64,000 nucleotides of DNA from Flavobacterium rhamnosiphilum (GTDB lineage Bacteria; Bacteroidota; Bacteroidia; Flavobacteriales; Flavobacteriaceae). The stretch lies in contig NZ_SMLG01000001.1 in assembly GCF_004349195.1 (NCBI RefSeq), forward strand, positions 434,001 through 498,000, read 5' to 3'. Positions 18,015 to 25,472 of the stretch are shown here, in pieces; the first letter of the stretch is position 1, and each line of letters opens with the position of its first letter. The translations under genes and the position numbers were made by a program. The notes under the pieces are model-generated. The model was not told the DNA's origin, made no database searches, and saw nothing but the letters and a program-made list of their open reading frames with translations.

Positions 18015-19319
18015 TTATGCTGAAATGGGTACATCAATTGAATCTTTTGCTATTACTATGTTATTTTTAATAATATAACATTCAACAAAATGTTCACCAT
18101 TAAAATCTGTGGTTTCAACTATTTGCTCACTTCCAAAATCGCTAGTAATTTGCCCTCTAATACAATTTCTTTTAATGGCTTCATTTCCTCTATTTGTGAC
18201 TTTCCATTTTACAATATATGGATATGGAATATTTATTTCTGAAATGAAAAACCGAAGTGATTTACCTCTTAATAAAGGGTACTTTTTTATTAAATATTCC
18301 CTAAGCAAACCTTCTCTAAAACCATTTTGTTTAACTTCACAATCAATCTCAAGATTATATCTAATTTCGATAGGATATAAATTTTCGATATGCTCCTCAT
18401 TACTTTTGTATGAAAGATTGAGTGCTTTTGCTTCGCTTTCTTCGTTTTGATATTTAGGGAAATCATTACCATAAATATCTCGCCATTTATTATGCTTTGT
18501 TTTATCCGAAGTAGTATCAATAGCCTTACATGCTAGATCATATGCTTTTTTAGATTTTCTCCTAAAAGATTTTCTCACTTTTACACGTTGTTTACTACCT
18601 AAAGCTCCGTATTCTTTCTGATCTTTAGGTTGGTCGTATAAATATTTAAAAAAATCTCGACTCATTTCGTCATAATAAACAAAACTTTTAGTATCAAAAT
18701 AAGTTGTAGAATTTAAGAAATTATATGCTAAAGTATCGATTAACAAACCTCCCATGCAAACACCATGTTTATTCTTCCAAGACCTAGCCATCTTACAAAG
18801 TCTTCTAAGATTTTTGTTCTTATTAGGGTCGGCTTCTGTCATAGCATCCATTTCTTTTCTTGGTTTTGTAATCTTCCACGATCCATCACCGTAAGTATCA
18901 GGATACTTGTAATCGTTATCCTCTACTTCAAAAACAGGCTGAACATCTATGTGGGTGCCATCTGAAAAACTTACGGTTACAACACATCTATCCACTTTTA
19001 TATCTGAAGCAGAATATGTTTTTTCAATTGCTTTTTTTGTGTCTTGCAATAGTTTAGTTTGCCCACCACTTTTATTATAATCATCCCACTTAGAATTAGG
19101 CATAATGTACAACATGTCTAAATCTGAAATCCCTTTAATCCCGCTATATCTACCATAAGAACCAACCTGTAAACTGTTTGCTGTTGTTGATTCTGTATCA
19201 CGAAAATATTGATTTAAAGCTTTGGTTATTCGAGCATATCTGCTAGAAATTGTAGTAGCATTATCTTCGATAATTTTAATATTGTCCAGGAATTCTTGAA
19301 AGGTTTCAGATGTATTCAT
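18015..19319 (-). CDS. CD-NTase (SMODS nucleotidyltransferase) of a CBASS-type system
   Basis: A 434-residue cyclic or linear oligonucleotide synthase of the CD-NTase superfamily, predicted to make a second messenger on phage infection. The nucleotidyltransferase signature is GSYGRYSG (53-60) with SDLD (65-68), and a third acidic residue is D125 in GTHIDVQPVF. The C-terminal 110 residues look like an AGS-C nucleotide-sensor domain (IVKWKVTNRGNEA, then RGQI). No Cap2/Cap3 or HORMA/TRIP13 genes are near, so this is a minimal two-gene CBASS with the SLATT protein as effector. Product nucleotide unknown. Confidence 0.85.
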   Translation of the reverse strand: MNTSETFQEFLDNIKIIEDNATTISSRYARITKALNQYFRDTESTTANSLQVGSYGRYSGIKGISDLDMLYIMPNSKWDDYNKSGGQTKLLQDTKKAIEKTYSASDIKVDRCVVTVSFSDGTHIDVQPVFEVEDNDYKYPDTYGDGSWKITKPRKEMDAMTEADPNKNKNLRRLCKMARSWKNKHGVCMGGLLIDTLAYNFLNSTTYFDTKSFVYYDEMSRDFFKYLYDQPKDQKEYGALGSKQRVKVRKSFRRKSKKAYDLACKAIDTTSDKTKHNKWRDIYGNDFPKYQNEESEAKALNLSYKSNEEHIENLYPIEIRYNLEIDCEVKQNGFREGLLREYLIKKYPLLRGKSLRFFISEINIPYPYIVKWKVTNRGNEAIKRNCIRGQITSDFGSEQIVETTDFNGEHFVECYIIKNNIVIAKDSIDVPISA

Positions 19320-19350
19320 ATTTTAATGTTGGTTTGGTTAATTTTTTTTT

Positions 19351-20595
19351 CTACACGGTTCTAATTTTACCGGTTAATAATTGTTGCATCAAGCCTTTTT
19401 TCTGCAACTGTAAGGTTTGTAGTTTTTGTTGGTATTGATTTAGTTCTTCAGTGGCTGTATCTAATATTTCAACTATTTCATTTTGTTTATCAATAGTCGA
19501 TGGTATTTTTATATGAATTTTATAAAGCTCTCGTGGTTGTATTCTTTTTGAACCAGTACCAGTAGAAATGTCTTCAAGTTTTTCAAAAAAATGTACTCTT
19601 GAAAAATAATAGAAAATATAGTTTATATTAAAATTTTCATTTACATCAAAAGCAGGGATATCTGAACTACTTTCAAATCCATCCAACTCATTTGGAATAA
19701 TACCAAACGCTCCTTTATGCAAATTTTGTTTACCATAAATAAATTGCCCAGCTTTTCTTAAATAATATGCAGTCGCTTCATCCATTTCACTTCCTCTAAC
19801 TCCTCTTTTCTCAATTCCTTTTAGATTCAACCTTACTGTAATTCTTTTATTTACATTTGAATTTATGGCAGGAATTTTACTTTCGATAAATACGCCTTCT
19901 AATTTCACTTTTAATTCCCCATTTTCAATTATCAATTTATTCAAAAGTCCTTTATTTCTAATTTTTATATTATCAATAATCGCTTTGCAGTTATCAATAG
20001 CAGCATCCCAAGTGGAAAGGATTTTGGCTATTTTTTGTTGTTCTGGAAGTGGCGGGATTGGTAGGTAGAGTTTTTGTAAATCTCCTTGACCAATATTAGT
20101 CCTTACTGCTCCTTGACCACTTTGAATAATTTGATTTCTAACTATTTTTGAAAGGAAACAGAATTTTTTGAAATCTAAATCCAATTTGTCATTTTTTGAA
20201 ACACCACGAATAACAAAACCACCAAAAACTACTTTTTCATCACTTAAATAAACTGCTGATAATCCGACTTCTGATTGAGTTTCAGAAGTTCTATTAAACA
20301 AAACATCTCCTTTATTTACAGTGTAATTATCTAATTGTTCTTTTGTAATGAGTACACTTCCTTTTATCATATCAATTGTTATGTAATTATTATAAATAAT
20401 TTCCATAATATTGATGAATTTCACTCCTTCTCCATAGAATTCTTTTGACGCATTAATTCCGTTCTTGAAATCAAACAAATCACCGAATGAAATTGCCTCC
20501 CAATCTTCAGGAATAAGACCAATACAAGTTTGTTTAAAACCGTTTGGTATTTCAGTATTTTGTGTTTGTATCGGGGTTGTAACGGTATCGTTCAT
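19351..20595 (-). CDS. hsdS: Type I restriction-modification specificity subunit S
   Basis: The 414-residue specificity subunit recognises the bipartite DNA target for both methylation and restriction. It shows two target-recognition domains (about residues 25-190 and 215-395), each followed by a conserved helical spacer. The first spacer begins at IPPLPEQQKIAKILSTWDAA and the second at the related IPSTIDKQNEIVEILDTA. The C-terminal spacer ends with LQLQKKGLMQQLLTGK, typical of full-length HsdS. It lies 25 bases after fic. A second, half-length S-like protein heads the operon. Confidence 0.93.
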   Translation of the reverse strand: MNDTVTTPIQTQNTEIPNGFKQTCIGLIPEDWEAISFGDLFDFKNGINASKEFYGEGVKFINIMEIIYNNYITIDMIKGSVLITKEQLDNYTVNKGDVLFNRTSETQSEVGLSAVYLSDEKVVFGGFVIRGVSKNDKLDLDFKKFCFLSKIVRNQIIQSGQGAVRTNIGQGDLQKLYLPIPPLPEQQKIAKILSTWDAAIDNCKAIIDNIKIRNKGLLNKLIIENGELKVKLEGVFIESKIPAINSNVNKRITVRLNLKGIEKRGVRGSEMDEATAYYLRKAGQFIYGKQNLHKGAFGIIPNELDGFESSSDIPAFDVNENFNINYIFYYFSRVHFFEKLEDISTGTGSKRIQPRELYKIHIKIPSTIDKQNEIVEILDTATEELNQYQQKLQTLQLQKKGLMQQLLTGKIRTV

Positions 20596-20620
20596 GTTAG
20601 TTTAATTTTTTAATAAAAAA

Positions 20621-22003
20621 TTATTGATTTTTCACCGAAGATTTAATTTTTTCGAATTGTTTGGAAATCATCGTTTTTACAATAGTCTTGATTTCTTCTT
20701 CTGTCAATAATTCGGAATACAGTTTTTTCACAAAATTATTTTTTTCATTGTTGCTTCCGTGGTCATTAATAACATAGCTATATTCATTAAAACCAACGTA
20801 CAAATCAGAATAGGTACTGAATGTGTTTAATCCATCATTCTTGAAACCGCTATAATATACTTTGAGTTCAATGGTGTGAACTCCCTCAATCGGTTTTAAT
20901 TCCAATTCATTTAATTCCTCTTTAGAAAGTTTTGACCGATTGATAATATCATCAAACAATTCATCAAAATGCTCTAACTGTTGTGATTTTAAATGTTTGG
21001 AATTAATATGGTTTGTGATTTGTTTCTTGGTAAACAATTCATCAAAAGATGCCATTTGGCTCAAAAAAGAAGTAAACAAAGTTTTTAACGTTCTCTGGTA
21101 TATTTGCGCCACTGCATAGTTGGATTGCGGAAAAACCTCATCTTTTTTAACCAATTGTTTCTTCCACATAGAAATTTCTTTATGCAAATCATCTTCTTCC
21201 TCAATATCAATACCCTGAATAGCATTTAAAACTAATTGCTCAGAACGTTCAATTAAACCCGCACAATATTCAAAAAACAATTCTTTAGAACCACCATATC
21301 CTTGAATGTCGCTGATATAGGTGTAATAAATCTTACGGTCTTTTTCGTTAATCCAAAACGGATTGTAGCCTAAAGAAATAAGAATAAGATTTGTCAATAT
21401 TCGAGCCGTTCTTCCGTTTCCATCATAAAACGGGTGAATGTCTAAATATTCCAAATGAAACTCCATTGCAACATCAATTGGATGTGGTGCATTTTTTTTA
21501 TTTGCATTTATTGCATCAATAGCCGCATTGGTTTTATCTAAAAGTCTGTGGATTCTATCAGCAACTTCTTCTGGAGAAACAAAATCATATCGTTCGCCTT
21601 TATGATTGTAAATCATATTGGGTTCTTGTTTCCATTTTCCAATTTTATCTTTTTTGGTTTCATCGTCTTCGTGCATAATTGCCTTATGAATTTCACAAAT
21701 TCTTTTTTCGGAAAGTCTTAATTCTCCTTTGCCAATGCGTAAAATTTCGATAATTACTTGGTCGTGACCTTGCATTTCCAACACATCTTTTAACGGTTTA
21801 TCATTAACCGTAAGATTACCTACCATGACACTACGTGTTTCTTCAATAGTAAGTGTGTTGCCTTCCATACTATTGGAATTAAAATTCCACTCCAGTCTGA
21901 ATTTGTAATTGATTTTCTTTTTTTGCTCAATTGTCAATTCTCCAAAGGCTGCAACTTTTGCTTTTATAGCATCTATTGTAGCTTTTATGTTTTTATAACT
22001 CAT
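20621..22003 (-). CDS. Fic family protein (predicted AMP transferase, class II)
   Basis: Fic proteins transfer AMP or other nucleotide moieties onto target proteins. The catalytic motif HPFYDGNGR is at residues 190-198. An N-terminal inhibitory-helix motif S-x-x-x-E-G (S43 to G48, in SNSMEGNT) marks class II, meaning activity is probably self-restrained. The 460-residue protein has a C-terminal extension of unknown fold. Fic genes are frequent passengers in type I restriction operons; here it sits between dinD and hsdS with short gaps. Its target is unknown. Confidence 0.9.
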   Translation of the reverse strand: MSYKNIKATIDAIKAKVAAFGELTIEQKKKINYKFRLEWNFNSNSMEGNTLTIEETRSVMVGNLTVNDKPLKDVLEMQGHDQVIIEILRIGKGELRLSEKRICEIHKAIMHEDDETKKDKIGKWKQEPNMIYNHKGERYDFVSPEEVADRIHRLLDKTNAAIDAINANKKNAPHPIDVAMEFHLEYLDIHPFYDGNGRTARILTNLILISLGYNPFWINEKDRKIYYTYISDIQGYGGSKELFFEYCAGLIERSEQLVLNAIQGIDIEEEDDLHKEISMWKKQLVKKDEVFPQSNYAVAQIYQRTLKTLFTSFLSQMASFDELFTKKQITNHINSKHLKSQQLEHFDELFDDIINRSKLSKEELNELELKPIEGVHTIELKVYYSGFKNDGLNTFSTYSDLYVGFNEYSYVINDHGSNNEKNNFVKKLYSELLTEEEIKTIVKTMISKQFEKIKSSVKNQ

Positions 22004-22022
22004 ATTTACGAATGTTTAGACA

Positions 22023-22877
22023 TTAATTATTTTTGTTTTTTGGTGGTGCCAATTTTTTCTTTTCTATATTTTCAATTTTCTTCACACTGTCTTCAACTGG
22101 CAGGTTTTCGGGCATTGTTCCTCCCAAGTCTTTTATGGTTTGGCGTACTTTTTTACCTACTTCGAGGTGGGTCTTGTTGGCGTTGCTCTTGCCTTTTACT
22201 TTATCACGAATTAGTTTGTCCTCGGCTTGTGTAGCTCGGAATAGGTTGGCTGCTAATTCGGTACTACCCATGTGGTCTAATATCTGTTGGGATTTTTTAA
22301 GTCCTTTTTTAGCGTGAATTTCTTTGGCGCCCAATCCGCCATATAAACCCATATAGCCGTGATTTTGAAAAATAGCATAATCAACGGGTTGTATAACTCC
22401 AGCTTTCTTTGCTGCTTCGGCAAGTTGCAGGTTGTGTTTTTTGAGTTCGTTGCGCAAGAATAATCGTTTTTCGTCTTCGGTTGGCAAACGGTTATACCCT
22501 TCCATTTGCTGAATTTCCCGCATTCTGGTTTGAATAGCAAAATAGGTTTGTCCTTGTGCCACCACTTCTTTTGATGGGTCGGCATTTTGTACAATTAGGT
22601 AACACGCAAAACGAGAAAGTTTTACGCTTTCCATTTCTCTTTTTGCACCAGAACCTATAGCAACCATCTCGAGGTAATCCTCGAAATGGTTATCAGTTTC
22701 TTGATTACTGTTTTTACAGGCTTCTTTAGCTCTTTCAATTACGGGTAAAAAATGTCTAAATTCAGAATATTCTAAAATTTTAGATAATTTTCTTGCTCCC
22801 CAATATTCATTTCCGTCTTTGTCAATTTCTTTGATTTGCTCAAAAATGATATTATTTGTTGTTATTTCGTTTTTCAT
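22023..22877 (-). CDS. dinD: DinD-like DNA-damage-inducible protein
   Basis: A 284-residue protein of the DinD family, whose E. coli member is SOS-induced and reported to inhibit RecA filament activity. Family features are GNEYWGARKLSKILEYSEFRHF near the N-terminus (a BRO/KilA-like N-domain) and SRFACYLIVQNADPSKEVVAQGQTYFA in the middle. It lies between hsdM and fic. DinD homologues often occur in type I restriction operons, possibly moderating DNA-damage responses, but that role is inferred. No LexA-like box was sought systematically. Confidence 0.85.
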   Translation of the reverse strand: MKNEITTNNIIFEQIKEIDKDGNEYWGARKLSKILEYSEFRHFLPVIERAKEACKNSNQETDNHFEDYLEMVAIGSGAKREMESVKLSRFACYLIVQNADPSKEVVAQGQTYFAIQTRMREIQQMEGYNRLPTEDEKRLFLRNELKKHNLQLAEAAKKAGVIQPVDYAIFQNHGYMGLYGGLGAKEIHAKKGLKKSQQILDHMGSTELAANLFRATQAEDKLIRDKVKGKSNANKTHLEVGKKVRQTIKDLGGTMPENLPVEDSVKKIENIEKKKLAPPKNKNN

Positions 22878-22918
22878 TTTTTGTTGTCTTAAATAAATTT
22901 TAAATTCTATATCTTTTA

Positions 22919-24451
22919 TTAAATCAAATTCAACTCTTTCAAGTAGTTTTCCATTTGGTTTTCTACTTCGGTTAGTTGTTTTTTTAGTACGGTAATATTG
23001 GTATGTGTGGCTTTGATATCTACTTCTTCCTCTTCCTCAAATGTATCTACATAACGTGGAATATTAAGGTTGTAATCGTTTTCTATAATGTCTGCAATAG
23101 TAGCACGGTAGCTGTATTTGTCTTCTACAATAGTTCCTTTTTCGGTTATTAGTGGTGTTGCGGTTTTAAACGATTTATAAGCCGAAACAATGTGTTCTAT
23201 ATCACTATCTCTTAACTTGTTTTGGTTTTTACCACTCTCAAATTCACGACTGGCATCAATAAACAATACATCTTTATTGTTGGCTTTCCCTCTGTTAAAA
23301 ATCAATATAGCAGCAGGAATTCCTGTACCAAAAAAGAGATTGGCCGGTAAACCGATTACGGCTTCCAACAAATTTTCATCGATTAGTTTTTTACGAATTT
23401 GCCCTTCGCTACTGCTACGAAATAATACACCGTGTGGCACAATAACACCCACTTTTCCCACATCTTCATAGGTGGTTTCTATCATGTGACTGATAAAAGC
23501 ATAGTCTCCTTTGCTTTTTGGAGGAACACCTCTATGGAAACGGTTAAACTGGTCAGAAGCTGCTGTATCAGCACCCCATTTGTCCAAACTAAAGGGCGGA
23601 TTTGCCACCACAATATGGAACTTCATTAAATTGTCGTTCTCTAATAGTTTTGGGTTGTTTATAGTATCGCCCCATTCTATTGTTGCACTGTCTTGTTCGT
23701 GCAAAAACATATTCATACGGCACAAAGCCCAGGTGCTTCCGTTGTTTTCTTGACCGTAAAGTGAATAGTTTTTACCTTCTATTTCATTGGCCATTTTAAT
23801 CAACAGAGACCCCGACCCTGCTGTGGGATCACATATTCTATTACCGGGTTGTGGGTCAACCAATTTGGCTAATACTGTACTGACTTCACTTGGCGTATAA
23901 AACTCGCCCGATTTTTTACCAGACTCCCCAGCAAATTTTGAGATTAGAAACTCGTAACTGTCACCGATGATGTCATTGCCCTCTAAATGTGAGGGTTGTA
24001 AATCTAATGCTGAAAAATCTACTAATAGGTTTTTCATAATAGCATTACGCTGTTTTGTCTGACCAAACACCGTTTCAGAATTGAAAGAAATACTACGAAA
24101 CACCATTGCTAATTTGCTACGATTGGCATCCTCTAAAGCTGTTAATCCAATATCGATAATTTCGCCAATGTTCGGTTCGCTGCGATTTTCATATAGATAA
24201 TCGAAATTGCTTATTTCTGGCAATATAAAACGCTCTCTTTGAAGTTGGCGTTGTACCATTTCTTCGTTATCAGGATATTTAATGCGGTATTGCTCTACTT
24301 TATCTTTCCAAACATCGGATAAGTATTTTACAAATAATAGTGTAAGTATATAATCTTTATATTGTTCGCTTCCCATTACTGGGCGTAAAGTATCACAAGC
24401 TTTCCAAACAATATTGTTGATTTCCCTTTGTGTAATTTTATTCTCTGCCAT
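22919..24451 (-). CDS. hsdM: Type I restriction-modification methyltransferase subunit M
   Basis: The adenine-N6 methyltransferase subunit, which with HsdS protects host DNA. The 510-residue protein has the N-terminal HsdM helical domain (1-150), the SAM-binding motif DPTAGSG (208-214) and the catalytic NPPF (284-287), all intact. Its helical C-terminal tail contacts HsdS. It starts five bases after the half-length HsdS-like gene and precedes dinD, so the methylase, specificity and nuclease genes share one transcript with several accessory genes. Confidence 0.96.
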   Translation of the reverse strand: MAENKITQREINNIVWKACDTLRPVMGSEQYKDYILTLLFVKYLSDVWKDKVEQYRIKYPDNEEMVQRQLQRERFILPEISNFDYLYENRSEPNIGEIIDIGLTALEDANRSKLAMVFRSISFNSETVFGQTKQRNAIMKNLLVDFSALDLQPSHLEGNDIIGDSYEFLISKFAGESGKKSGEFYTPSEVSTVLAKLVDPQPGNRICDPTAGSGSLLIKMANEIEGKNYSLYGQENNGSTWALCRMNMFLHEQDSATIEWGDTINNPKLLENDNLMKFHIVVANPPFSLDKWGADTAASDQFNRFHRGVPPKSKGDYAFISHMIETTYEDVGKVGVIVPHGVLFRSSSEGQIRKKLIDENLLEAVIGLPANLFFGTGIPAAILIFNRGKANNKDVLFIDASREFESGKNQNKLRDSDIEHIVSAYKSFKTATPLITEKGTIVEDKYSYRATIADIIENDYNLNIPRYVDTFEEEEEVDIKATHTNITVLKKQLTEVENQMENYLKELNLI

Positions 24452-24456
24452 AGTTC

Positions 24457-25014
24457 CTAATTTATAATTTTTGAAATTGTTGTTTGAAAAAGTTTTTGCT
24501 TTTCTTTGATTAATGTTTCTGTAATTTGAATGTCTTTAAAATACAATTCTTGCAATGCTACCACCTTTTTCTGTTGTTCTAATGGTATCAGATTAAAAGT
24601 AAAATCCGCTAATTCGTTTTTACGAATAGAAGGAATTGAACTTCCTGCGCCCGACTGTTGAAAGTGCAATAAATTTTTCGGAAGATTTAATACCGAAACC
24701 AAATACCCTGGAATAATTTTAGTTTTATCGGTACGTAAAATAAAAAATATGGAAGATGCAACGGCACTTCCAAACTCTTCTTTATATAATGTTGCGAAAA
24801 AACGAAACCCTTTTGCCACAAAAAGAATATCTTCGTTTCGCAAAAGATTAGCCAATGATTTTGGGTTTTCCTCTAAAAAAGTATCATTCTCTCCAATATA
24901 TTGTCCAAATTCATTAAAATGTTTCGCCTGTAAATAAGGAATAGTCCCGTCTTTACTGGGCTGTCCGTAATGACCGAACTGAATATTTGCTATTTCTTTT
25001 AACTTAACTTCCAT
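24457..25014 (-). CDS. Half-length HsdS-like protein with a single target-recognition domain
   Basis: A 185-residue protein matching one half of a type I S subunit: one target-recognition domain (about 1-140) and one helical spacer (about 150-185, beginning LIPLEQQKKVVALQEL). The start ATG sits 35 bases from a good promoter and the stop is five bases before hsdM, so it is the first gene of the operon and looks intended rather than a decayed remnant. Such proteins could dimerise, or partner HsdM, to give a second symmetric specificity. It may alternatively be a truncated S subunit. Confidence 0.8.
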   Translation of the reverse strand: MEVKLKEIANIQFGHYGQPSKDGTIPYLQAKHFNEFGQYIGENDTFLEENPKSLANLLRNEDILFVAKGFRFFATLYKEEFGSAVASSIFFILRTDKTKIIPGYLVSVLNLPKNLLHFQQSGAGSSIPSIRKNELADFTFNLIPLEQQKKVVALQELYFKDIQITETLIKEKQKLFQTTISKIIN

Positions 25015-25048
25015 TTGATTATATTTGTAATGATATTCGTTTCTGGTG

Positions 25049-25078
25049 CAAAGTTAAGAAAAATAACGAAATATACAA
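25049..25078 (-). promoter_or_regulatory. Promoter of the restriction/defence operon
   Basis: On the minus strand, TTG (25078-25076), 19 bases, TAACTTTG (25056-25049) matches the Bacteroidota consensus. The predicted leader to the ATG at 25014 is about 30 bases. One promoter would serve all nine genes down to 13487. Confidence 0.65.
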
Positions 25079-25215
25079 ATTTATTTCATTGTAGAGTTAT
25101 TCTAATTTGAAATTTCAATGATTGGATACTGTTTTGACGACTCTTTCTGAATGTTTTTAAGACTATAAATACTTTTCAATCTATAAATCGAGCTCATTTA
25201 TCACACTTTATTCAA

Positions 25216-25223
25216 TACCTTTG
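25216..25223 (+). promoter_or_regulatory. Possible -7 element upstream of the structured RNA
   Basis: TACCTTTG matches TAnnTTTG exactly; no clear TTG lies at the usual upstream distance. Transcription from here would start near 25229 and read into the structure at 25270. Confidence 0.4.
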
Positions 25224-25228
25224 CTTTT

Positions 25229-25410
25229 GAAATAAAATAAAATTAATACGCGTAAGCTATTGATTTGGTCAAAGAAAACTCGGAATCTTCTAAACAACCA
25301 AAATCGATAGACTTACGCCCATGCCCGATATTGGCGTGGGCTAAGTCTTTCTGGTTGTTGGGTCTCCGAGTACCTCTTTGGCAGTTTGATTTGTGTTCCA
25401 CGCCTTTTTT
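25229..25410 (+). ncRNA. Candidate structured RNA, rod-like with five stems
   Basis: On the plus strand five nested stems can be read: 270-275/375-380, 278-284/365-371, 293-300/352-359, 309-315/342-348 and 317-325/333-341 (add 25000 to each), with internal loops between them and a 7-base terminal loop. In addition CCACGCC (25398-25404), followed by six T, is complementary to GGCGTGG in the innermost stem (25333-25339), allowing an alternative terminator-like fold. A rod of about 110 bases with internal bulges resembles 6S-type RNAs; the limits given are approximate. It precedes the gene at 25473 by about 60 bases. Confidence 0.6.
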
Positions 25411-25472
25411 ATACTATTTATTTACTATTGAAAAGGCAAACATCTGCCTTGCAATCTTAAATATTTATCATA

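Noticed and set aside
25216..25410. Retron msr-msd RNA
   Set aside because: Structure is suggestive of a long hairpin, but no reverse transcriptase is encoded nearby.
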